A program made the position numbers and the translations under genes. A stretch of DNA of 33,535 bases from Basidiobolus ranarum (taxonomy: Eukaryota > Basidiobolomycota > Basidiobolomycetes > Basidiobolales), in assembly GCA_040143965.1 (NCBI GenBank), contig JASJQH010000073.1, positions 1 through 33,535 of the forward strand, read 5' to 3'. Of this stretch, positions 1 to 8,330 are shown piece after piece (position 1 is the stretch's first letter; every line of letters begins with the position of its first letter). The notes under the pieces are model-generated. The model had not been told where the DNA came from and did no database searches. It was given only the letters and a program-made list of their open reading frames with translations.

Positions 1-832
1 TCCAAATAAAATCATTTCGTCTGAGCAAAATGAATCGGAAGATATTTCAAAAAGACCAATATCCACAAAACGCCCCCAGTTTTACTCTCAATACTTCAAA
101 GAATATGAAATAATGATTGAATTCACTAATCTTCGCAATTCGAACCATTGTCCTAGTGGGATTTATATTATGCCATCTCTAGACGACATGAACGGTATTC
201 ATTTTAAGATAGCTTAGTTTTATCTTTCTCATTCTTATACTTGGATATTTTCGGAATAGTATGGTATGGGTCAATCTTCGTTCATAAAGGGTATTTCAGA
301 AACGGGATTTTCAAATTTAAACTTACCATCCCACAAGAATATCCTTTTTCCTGAGCAGTTTTCTCGACTAATATTTCGTTTGTTTACTTCCTTAACTGTT
401 TGTACATATCCCGATAAAGCGCCCTCTATCAACTTCATCAATGACGTATTTCATCCCTTAGTGGATGTGTATCGAAACTTTTCTCTAAAGCAACGGTTTC
501 CTCAGTGGATACCTCACAAAGATTATATCACTCATATTCTCCACTACATCAAAAACTCCTTTAAAAAATCGGTGCTTGATAATCTTCAACAGCACAGTTG
601 TCCAAATCAAGAAGCCTGGCTTATGTAAATATTCAATTTGTATTACAAGAGTTCTAGGATACCAAATAACCATGTTGATTGTAGGTACCATAATAAACCG
701 GCAGTATTTGCAGAGTTTGCCAAAAATTGTGCGGAATACTCGGTGATGGATTCAAATCTCTATGGTGACCATCAAGGCTCAAGCTCCATCAGATTCAACA
801 AACTATCGGATCAAAAATTTGGTGAATCGTGA
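1..832 (+). CDS. AKTIP: AKTIP/FTS-like inactive UBC-fold protein (5' partial)
   Basis: The 3' part of a gene for a ubiquitin-conjugating-enzyme-like protein of the FTS/AKTIP family. In animals FTS joins Hook and FHIP proteins in a dynein/endosome adaptor complex. Exons read as <1-194, 260-338, 406-624 and 685-832. Joined, they give the UBC core: SGIYIMPSLDD, then VWYGSIFVHKGYFRNG, IPQEYPDKAPSINF and FHPLVD, matching the FTS pattern (WFGVIF, IPDNYP, FHPLVD). The usual HPN-Cys active-site segment of a working E2 is absent, as in FTS, so it is probably not a ligase-type enzyme. The C-terminal NQEAWLMYHNKPAVFAEF matches FTS NPEAAVLYEKD. Introns 195-259 and 625-684 are GT-AG; intron 339-405 is AT-AC (separate entry). 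The start lies outside the window. The family call rests on recalled human AKTIP sequence. Confidence 0.85.
339..405 (+). other. U12-type AT-AC intron in the AKTIP-like gene
   Basis: The reading frame before this segment (IPQE) and after it (YPDKAP) is joined correctly only by removing 339-405. The segment begins ATATCCTTTT, the U12-type AT-AC 5' splice site, has TTCCTTAAC at 388-396, the minor-spliceosome branch-point consensus, and ends TAC at 403-405. The branch-to-acceptor distance of about 10 nt also fits the minor class. No GT-AG pair nearby keeps the UBC fold in frame. Keeping the intron would put an in-frame stop after EYPFS. Confidence 0.9.
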
Positions 833-1503
833 ACGTCACTTCAATATCTTTAACGTATATAACTAACATTTTTATATGGAAGCAGAGGAACTTAAATCCA
901 TAATCTTAAGTAGATCGGTGAGTTCCATTCTCACGCCCTTGATAAATATGGTATCTAACATCACATTACAGATACACTCAACTGGGAATGACAAGATTGA
1001 AGATCTTACCTCTGTATCCGGTAGATAACCTGTGGGTTCAGGCAGGGCGTCTTGCATTGCGTTGAGTACTTTTACAATCCCACCTAGAGAACATCCTTAC
1101 TTTTAAATTGAAGGCTCTATACCCCTTCATGTCCAATAACTGCATTGAATCAACAATTTGTTTGTGTATTAAATAAAGCCTTACGATATGTTGCATGGTT
1201 TGGAAAGCAAGTCAACGTTGTAGATTCAGCTTGCAGACTCTTGATAGAAAAACTTGACACGTACTAGATTACTCTTGTATGATAACTTCCGATTTACTTG
1301 ATTTTAGAGATCTCAGCATATCCAAACTTTCCAAGGAATCTTAGATATAATCACGCCTAAAACAATATGCGGGCGTATTGTTACAATACTTTTTCTTTAT
1401 TGATAGAGTGATCCGTGATATTAAATGAGCAATCCAATTAATTCCCTGTTTTGTTTAAATTCGTCTAAACTCCTGATAATACCTTCGTACCCTCTATACA
1501 ACC
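833..1503. other. Intergenic: AKTIP 3' end and PTPMT1 upstream region
   Basis: 671 nt between two plus-strand genes. It should hold the AKTIP polyadenylation region and the PTPMT1 promoter. AT-rich with no clear TATA box. On the minus strand, 906-1196 shows three donor-acceptor pairs with good gtaag donors and a possible tiny spliced reading frame (separate entry). No repeat or RNA gene was recognised. Confidence 0.5.
906..1196 (-). other. Possible small spliced transcription unit, unassigned
   Basis: Three donors reading gtaag (5' ends at 1184, 1100 and 1009) pair with AG acceptors at 1140, 1030 and 955, giving introns of 45, 71 and 55 nt. Splicing 1185-1196, 1101-1139, 1010-1029 and 906-954 gives an open frame of 39 codons starting MQHILLDMKGYR and ending NGTHRST. 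I do not recognise the peptide, and a product this short can arise by chance. It could also be a noncoding transcript antisense to the PTPMT1 upstream region. An unspliced 61-codon frame (872-1057) overlaps it and looks no better. Confidence 0.2.
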
Positions 1504-2302
1504 ATGAACCCAGAAAAAGAACCACAAGAAGGAACGAGAATTGGCCTTGTAGCTAGAACACAATTCTATGTATCCTTATGGTACAATAAACTTCTTGCAC
1601 AAACATTATCACCACTAAGCGGTTGGACTTGGTGGAATCGGTATAGTCTCATTGAAAACAGCCTTCATCATAGTAAACTAAACATATTTTATCTCTAGAG
1701 TTGACCAATACGTTCTCATTGGTGCGTTACCTGACGAAACTTTAGTCAAAGAGTTAAAAGAAACTGTAAATTTAAAATACGTTGTCAACATGTGCAAGGA
1801 GTTCGATGAATTATCACCATTGTATAAGAAGTTAAACATTACTCAACTTCGCTTAGAGACTGAGGATTTCACTCTTCCTACTCTTGAAAACATTCGTGTA
1901 GGTATAGAGTACATAGAGAAATGTGTAAAGCAAGCTGATGGAACTATCTACGTTCACTGTAAAGGTAAAATTAAATTATTTTCTAATTTGCACTGAAACC
2001 ACACCTAAAATCTAATTGTAGCTGGAAGAGGAAGGTCAGCGACCTTACTTGTTTGCTACTTGCTCTCACACTACGATCTAACACCTGAAGAGGCTCAGTT
2101 ACAACTAATCAAATCAAGAGCACAGGTAGTTCATCAACAAAAGCCTCTTATTTCACCTTTAAGATGTTCTAAAATTGACTATGTACAGGTTGACAAATTC
2201 ATTTTTCGCAACGAAGTTGTTCAAAAATATTATGAAATCGTACTGGAGCAAGGGGTTTCTAGAGCCCCATTTAAAGAATTCTCAAACGAAAATGTACTCT
2301 AA
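1504..2302 (+). CDS. PTPMT1: PTPMT1-type mitochondrial dual-specificity phosphatase
   Basis: Phosphatase of the PTPMT1 family, which in animals dephosphorylates phosphatidylglycerophosphate to phosphatidylglycerol at the inner mitochondrial membrane, a step in cardiolipin synthesis. Exons 1504-1640, 1699-1964 and 2022-2302 encode 227 residues, close to the roughly 200 of the animal protein. The N-terminal ARTQFYVSLWYNKLL resembles the PTPMT1 leader and membrane helix; VDQYVLIGALPDE matches the family's LLGALP. The general acid is probably D102 (LETEDFTLPT). The P-loop is split by intron 2 and reads HCKAGRGRSA, with nucleophile C133 and R139 (C-x5-R). Introns 1641-1698 and 1965-2021 are short GT-AG. 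The start is the first ATG of an open exon with the expected N-terminal motif. It converges on the snoRNA host gene. Confidence 0.88.
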
Positions 2303-2318
2303 TAATATCAATGAATGA

Positions 2319-2349
2319 AATAAATTTTGTTATAATACATATTTTATTT
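2319..2349. terminator. Convergent polyadenylation signals
   Basis: AATAAA at 2319-2324 on the plus strand lies 17 nt after the PTPMT1 stop. AATAAA on the minus strand (TTTATT at 2344-2349) lies 16 nt past the last predicted acceptor of the snoRNA host gene. The two genes therefore end tail to tail within about 60 nt, and their transcripts may overlap. Confidence 0.55.
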
Positions 2350-2420
2350 ACGATAATGGAAAAACCTAAATGATAAAAATATCAGAAAATGTTCGTATAA
2401 GAAGCAGATTGGATAGTATG

Positions 2421-2520
2421 GATAAAAGCTCAGGAACCCTCGCGTATATGAGCGTTCGCGAAGTTATCGGCATAGTATAATCACGACTGGTGCCAGCAAG
2501 AACTCATCATTGCTTTTATC
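2421..2520 (-). ncRNA. C/D box snoRNA, predicted 18S 530-loop guide (host intron 6)
   Basis: Box C ATGATGA (2504-2510) and box D CTGA (2430-2433) are closed by a perfect 9-bp terminal stem, GATAAAAGC with GCTTTTATC. Downstream of box C the RNA contains the exact complement of CTGGTGCCAGCA (2487-2498), a universally conserved 18S segment just before the GCCGCGG of the 530 loop. The D' box after this guide is degenerate (GTGA is the nearest match), so the methylated base cannot be fixed; with that box it would be the G in CUG. A CTTCGCG/CGCGAGG hairpin lies between C' and D. I cannot match the region next to box D to rRNA from memory. Confidence 0.8.
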
Positions 2521-2699
2521 ATGTGGGTGAATATATCAAAGGTTCTTATTTACCTGGTGAGGCTTATTGCATCATAGTAACATAACGGCCAGATATTGAA
2601 CATGTGTTTGAAGTGTAGCTTATGCTTGATTACCGATTCCTAGAAGCAAATCGTTAGCATTGTGCATCAACGAGTTGGTTATAGCTTTCAAGAAGATAT

Positions 2700-2770
2700 T
2701 ATCAGGTCCAAAATTTGTATAATCAATAAAAATTTCATGTGAAACACGGATTGGAAAAGCATCATTTAAA
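2700..2770 (-). ncRNA. U18: U18-type C/D box snoRNA (host intron 5)
   Basis: Box C is ATGATGC (2759-2765) and box D is CTGA (2702-2705). Between them lies the complement of TGAAACACGGA (2740-2750), the 25S segment targeted by U18 (yeast Am649/Cm650), in the same register as human U18, where CCGUGUUU abuts D'. Here D' is degenerate (CACA), and C' is probably TTGATTA. The terminal stem is weak (about 3 bp), so the ends are approximate. Target assignment rests on recalled rRNA and U18 sequences. Confidence 0.75.
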
Positions 2771-2919
2771 GCCGAGAGAAGTAGGTCAAAGACAAAGCTA
2801 ACTTACATTATTCCAGTAAGTACACGGTCAGAGTTGCTACGTTCATTTATATTTACAGAGCTAACTGTAAAAGAATATGATTAGAAATCAATGTTTGGAC
2901 TATCATGAATATGATATCT

Positions 2920-3038
2920 CTTAGTATTGAATGGTTATGAGTCAGGTGTAAGCTAGAGTAAAGTAGTTATCAGCAATGTTGTTCAGAAGCAGAACTGGCA
3001 AAACTTCGCTTTCATCACGGTAACCACTCAATACTATG
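2920..3038 (-). ncRNA. U38: U38/snR61-type C/D snoRNA, copy 1 (host intron 4)
   Basis: Box C GTGATGA (3012-3018), D' CTGA (2983-2986) and box D CTGA (2942-2945). The guide before D' is complementary to GCAGAACTGGC (2989-2999) of 25S rRNA; the fifth base upstream of D' pairs with the A methylated by yeast snR61 (Am1133) and human U38. The 19-nt terminal arms 2920-2938 and 3020-3038 pair with two mismatches and one G-U. It starts 34 nt after the donor and ends 55 nt before the acceptor of its intron. Confidence 0.88.
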
Positions 3039-3185
3039 AAAATATCGGTTCACTTAGCAAGAATATACTTACTTTGTGCTTTGCTCAATTTACATACGGT
3101 AACAGGATTCAGTGAAGAAAATACTGAGCTAAATTTACTCGAAAGAATATTAATAAGAGTTCATAAATTTATCGAACTATTGTGT

Positions 3186-3304
3186 CTTAGTAATGTTAGG
3201 TTACGAGTCAGGCGTAAGCTAGAGTAAAGTAGTTATCAGCAATGTTGTTCAGAAGCAGAACTGGCAAAACTTCGCTTTCATCACGGTAACCTTTCAATAC
3301 TAAG
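3186..3304 (-). ncRNA. U38: U38/snR61-type C/D snoRNA, copy 2 (host intron 3)
   Basis: Nearly identical in its core to copies 1 and 3. Box C GTGATGA (3278-3284) and box D CTGA (3208-3211), with the same D' and 25S guide. The terminal arms 3186-3204 and 3286-3304 pair over 19 nt with three mismatches. The outer arm bases differ from the other copies while the last six pairs next to the boxes are kept. It lies 32 nt after the donor and 57 nt before the acceptor. Confidence 0.88.
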
Positions 3305-3464
3305 GCGCAATATCATTGCTTGGAAAAAATACTCACTTCATACATATTTGACTATACATTCGGCCATTGTGTTCTCCGTTGACGATTTCAGGTCACATAT
3401 ACATATATATATACTGTTAAAGAGAATATTAGTAAAAACTCATGTATTATGTAAGAGTCACTAT

Positions 3465-3583
3465 CTTAGTAATGAGTGGTTACGAGTCAGGTGTAAGCTA
3501 GAGTAAAGTAGTTATCAGCAATGTTGTTCAGAAGCAGAACTGGCAAAACTTCTTTTTCATCACGGTAACCATTCATTACTAAG
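3465..3583 (-). ncRNA. U38: U38/snR61-type C/D snoRNA, copy 3 (host intron 2)
   Basis: Box C GTGATGA (3557-3563) and box D CTGA (3487-3490), with the same D' and 25S guide. It has two substitutions just 3' of box C relative to copies 1 and 2, in a stretch outside the guide. Terminal arms 3465-3483 and 3565-3583 pair over 19 nt with a single A-C mismatch, the best stem of the three. It lies 33 nt after the donor and 51 nt before the acceptor. Confidence 0.88.
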
Positions 3584-3751
3584 TAATAGTATTTCTAGTT
3601 ATGAACTCTCATTTACCATTATTGCGGAATCGGTTACTCCATCGAGGACAAGGTCAAGGAAGGCATCTTCCAATATGGTTTAAGACCTGAAGTAAGATGC
3701 ATCATTAGGATTGGGGTTCAATATTGTTGAAAGTGATGAATAGTAATTGAG

Positions 3752-3851
3752 TGTTGGATCAGAAACGAGGAATTCCATTATGCGATTTTGACTCATCAAG
3801 ATACTTCCGAAGAAGCTCAGGGTATCAAGACGCGTTCTCTTCATCTCAACA
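3752..3851 (-). ncRNA. C/D box snoRNA, snR57-like 18S guide (host intron 1)
   Basis: Box D CTGA (3759-3762) follows a guide complementary to AACGAGGAATTCC (3764-3776), identical to a conserved 3' segment of 18S. The fifth base upstream of D pairs with the G of ACGAGG, which I equate with yeast Gm1572 (snR57). C' TTGATGA (3793-3799) and D' CTGA (3817-3820) are clear. Box C is imperfect, GAGATGA (3841-3847), with a 5-bp closing stem TGTTG/CAACA (3847-3851 with 3752-3756) that overlaps its first base. An alternative is a shorter RNA using TTGATGA as box C. Confidence 0.65.
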
Positions 3852-3943
3852 TCAATATCTAGTGAATTAATAATGAATAAATATCTTACCTGTCTTAATA
3901 GTTGGAGTATGGAAAGATACTTTTTGTCAACCTAATTTTTCAA

Positions 3944-3951
3944 ATTTATAG
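3944..3951 (-). promoter_or_regulatory. TATA-like box of the snoRNA host gene
   Basis: CTATAAAT on the minus strand lies about 55 nt upstream of the first predicted donor (3889). Initiation about 30 nt downstream would give a first exon of some 25 nt, usual for snoRNA host genes. No other promoter element was identified. Confidence 0.35.
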
Positions 3952-4325
3952 ATGTAAGCACAAATCTAACCCAGGGAACCCCAAGAATTCAAATCCACAT
4001 TCGACCAATCAATCGAGCCTTATACAATTCCGCGTTCATAATCGAGAATTAGTTTTTTTCGTTGAGGCGCGCTACATACTATGCCCTGTAATAGTATGAC
4101 ATTATTCGTATAGTAATGGGTTTGATATTTTTACCACAATTTTGATTCTTATGTAATGAGAATTTGGAATGTTAATAGTTAATTAGTCTAGTACATTCGA
4201 ATAACATTATTTCAGAACTATAATCATTTAATAATAGAAATATAAAATAAATTATGGTATGTTTCGATAATTCTGCATTCAGTTTATAATTTGATTAATT
4301 CATTAACAAGTAGTGCTAGAGGATT
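3952..4325. other. Intergenic: upstream of snoRNA host, downstream of alpha5 gene
   Basis: 374 nt of AT-rich DNA between the 3' end of the proteasome alpha5 gene and the putative host promoter, both on the minus strand. AATAAATTATGG-like A/T runs near 4240-4260 could serve polyadenylation. A 65-codon plus-strand frame here has no recognisable features and overlaps the host promoter; I do not consider it a gene. Confidence 0.4.
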
Positions 4326-5740
<1,415 letters not shown>

Positions 5741-7594
5741 ATGTACGCCAAAGAAAGTAACCCCACACTTTTCCTAGGCGGAGAGCGTTCTACCGGACAG
5801 GATGTCAGAAGTCAAAATGGTAAACACTATTTTATGCTCAATGATTCCTCCTCCAGATGAATATTTTCTCTTGAACATCTTGATCTTGTAAACCGATAAT
5901 TTCTGAATCAGTACTAATTTATTCCACTTCTATGATGATTCCTTCATGCTTCAGTCTTGGCCGCCTCTTCCATCGCTAACATTGTGAAGAGTTCTTTGGG
6001 TCCAGTTGGATTGGACAAAATGATGGTTGATGATATTGGTGTAAGTATGCCTACTTCTTTATATTCCCATATACTTTACTCAACTTTTTTTATTTAGGAT
6101 GTCACTATTTCTAACGATGGTGCTACCATTCTCGGTTTACTTGAGGTAGAACATCCCGCTGGTCGTGTTTTGGTCGAACTTGCTCATCAACAAGATAAGG
6201 AAGTTGGTGATGGTACTACTTCAGTTGTAATCATTGCTGCTGAACTTCTCAAACGTGCAAATGAGTTAGTCAAGAACAAAATTCATCCCACTGTAATCAT
6301 CTCTGGTTATCGTCAAGCTTGCAAAGAAGCCTGCAAGTTTATTGCTGATAACATGACTACCAAGGTTGACTCTCTTGGCCGTGAATGCCTCATGAATGTT
6401 GCCAAAACCAGTATGTCTAGCAAGATTATTGGTGTTGACGATGAATTTTTCGCCAATATGGTTGTTGATTCTATGCTTGCCGTTAAGAATGTTAACGCAC
6501 GTGGTGAAGCCAAATATCCCGTTAAAGCAGTCAACATTCTTAAGGCCCATGGTAAGGGTGTTAAGGAGAGTATCCTCGTCGATGGATATGCTCTTAACTG
6601 CACTGTTGCCTCTTCTGGCATGAAGACTCGTATTCAAAATGCCAAGATCGCTTGCTTAGATATTAACCTCCAGAAGGCTCGTATGCACCTTGGTGTTAAC
6701 ATCTTGGTTGATGACCCGGATAAGTTGGAGGATATCCGTAAGAGAGAAATTGGAATCACCACTGATAGAATCAAGAAAATTCTCGACACCGGAGCTAATG
6801 TTGTCCTCACAACTAAGGGTATTGATGATCTATGCCTTAAGTGCTTTGTAGAAGCTGGCGCTATGGCTGTCCGTAGAGTTACCAAGGAAGATATGAGAAG
6901 AATTGCTAAGGCCACTGGTGCCACTATGATCTCTTCCCTTGCCAACTTGGAGGGTGAAGAATCTTTCGAGGAAAGCTATCTTGGTCATGCTGAAGAAGTT
7001 GTTCAAGAACGTATTTCTGATGATGAGTGCATCATGATCAAGGGAACTAAGGCACAGAAATCCGCATCTCTTATTCTTCGTGGTGCTAACGATTACATGC
7101 TCGATGAGATGGAACGCTCTCTTCATGATTCTATGTGCGTTGTTAAGCGTACTTTGGAATCCAACGTAGTCGTTCCTGGAGGTGGTGCTGTTGAGGCCGC
7201 TTTAAATATCCATCTTGAGAACTTCGCTATTTCACTTGGATCCCGCGAGCAACTTGCCATCAATGAATTTGCCACCGCTCTTCTCGTTATCCCCAAAACC
7301 CTTTCTGTGAATGCTGCCCAGGATTCTACAGAGCTTGTTGCCAGATTACGTTCCATTCACAATGAATCTCAAACTACTGATGATGAGGAGAAGAAATCGT
7401 TGAAGTGGCAAGGACTTGATTTGATGAAGGGCGAAATTCGTGATAGCTTGCGTGCAGGTGTTATGGAACCTGCCATGTCTAAGATCAAGTCACTCAAATC
7501 TGCCACCGAGGCTGCTATATCTATCCTCCGTATTGATGATATGATCAAGGTTATCCCCGAACAAAAAGAACAAAGAGACCCTCACGGTCACTAG
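5741..7594 (+). CDS. TCP1: Chaperonin CCT/TRiC subunit alpha
   Basis: Subunit 1 (alpha) of the cytosolic chaperonin that folds actin, tubulin and other proteins. Exons 5741-5819, 5955-6040 and 6098-7594 give 553 residues, near the usual 556. Joined, the N-terminus reads [14 protein letters not shown], then [19 protein letters not shown] and [20 protein letters not shown], which identifies CCT1 rather than other subunits. ATP-site motifs are visible: [20 protein letters not shown] and [11 protein letters not shown]. Later segments such as SREQLAI and [14 protein letters not shown] also match alpha. The start is the ATG that places the STG-x-x-x-RSQN motif near the N-terminus. The first intron (135 nt) is about twice as long as the others in the window. 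Confidence 0.97.
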
Positions 7595-8330
7595 TCTTGT
7601 TCAGAGGTTTTGATTTATTTTTATCATTTTATAGATACTTGTACTTCTTTCTTACTCGATGTTTTCTTCATTTCAATATAAACTTGAAAAACTCCATTCT
7701 ACTCTTCATAATTATTACAATATAATGTGACTTTACTTTATATTCAAATACCATGGGTATAATGTCGACCGCAAGATGTCTCTTGGATGTTCAAACATGT
7801 ATATCCTTGAATCACGTCGCAATAAAATTTTCTCCCTTGGAAACACTGAATTTGTTCACTTAGATTTTATATAGCAACGAAATCATTTTACTAATATGGC
7901 AAGCCAATAAGCGTAAATATTGGAGCATTTGATAAATCCCATAATATCCATGGTGATTATTATTTGAATAAAAACGATTCTTTATGGTAAATTGAAATTT
8001 ATCTACACATTGTACATAAAGTACACGACCTCTTCGAATACCTATGGAGGTTGTGCGATTCCCGTACAATAGATTAAAGTGGATCTTTTAGAGCAGAGTA
8101 TTTGTAATCAACTTATGCGCTGTGTTCAGAGGATTCATACAAAACATCTAAAAAACAGAAAGAATTCTAAACATAAATCAATACACCGTGGCTCGAGTGT
8201 TTAAACGCCATTCAGAGCATGTAGTGTTTAATGTAGTAATCTCAATGTACATTTCGCTTCGGTTCATTTTAGAGGAATAGTAGGATTGAATAATATATGG
8301 GTATATTTTTTATCATTGAGTGTATTCAAT
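7595..8330. other. Convergent intergenic region CCT1 / 4EHP
   Basis: 736 nt between two stops. It should hold both polyadenylation regions, for example the AATATAAAC run near 7675 for CCT1. A 69-codon minus-strand frame (7860-8069) shows no domain or composition of a real protein. No RNA gene or repeat was recognised. Confidence 0.5.

Larger units (their letters stand above)
2865..3686 (-). repeat. Three tandem exon-intron units carrying U38
   Basis: Units 3686-3414, 3413-3129 and 3128-2865 (273, 285 and 264 nt) each hold one short exon followed by one intron with a U38-type snoRNA. The intron parts align along their length, including the 3' flank, where a motif like GAATATTAGTAA recurs on the plus strand. 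Exon parts have diverged beyond recognition. Only the snoRNA core (about 86 nt) stays almost identical, which fits duplication followed by selection on the snoRNA alone or by gene conversion. Confidence 0.75.
2330..3915 (-). ncRNA. snoRNA host gene, six introns each with one C/D snoRNA
   Basis: Read on the minus strand: exon 1 (about 3915-3890), intron 1 3889-3687, exon 2 3686-3617, intron 2 3616-3414, exon 3 3413-3337, intron 3 3336-3129, exon 4 3128-3073, intron 4 3072-2865, exon 5 2864-2807, intron 5 2806-2640, exon 6 2639-2554, intron 6 2553-2366, exon 7 from 2365. Donors are gtaaga, gtaaat, gtgagt, gtaagt, gtaagt and gtaaat. Acceptors end in cag or tag, often after a branch-like sequence (ttactaat, tcctaat, gctaac). 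Exons are 56-86 nt and stops block all frames I followed, so the spliced RNA looks noncoding, as in UHG-type hosts. Every intron contains a C/D snoRNA on the sense strand. The start is estimated from a TATA-like box; the end from AATAAA. Confidence 0.8.

Noticed and set aside
3036-3227. 63-codon plus-strand frame and similar frames across the snoRNA host gene
   Set aside because: They run antisense through snoRNA cores and intron sequence, with no domain or continuity.
2920-3583. Three 119-bp elements with 19-bp terminal inverted repeats, first read as MITE-like transposons
   Set aside because: The 'inverted repeats' are the terminal stems of C/D snoRNAs: boxes C and D sit directly inside them, the D' guide matches 25S rRNA, and each copy lies in a predicted intron. 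No target-site duplications were seen.
6266-7356. Several frames of 75-123 codons inside CCT1 on both strands
   Set aside because: Shadows of the CCT1 exon; none has homology or its own promoter.
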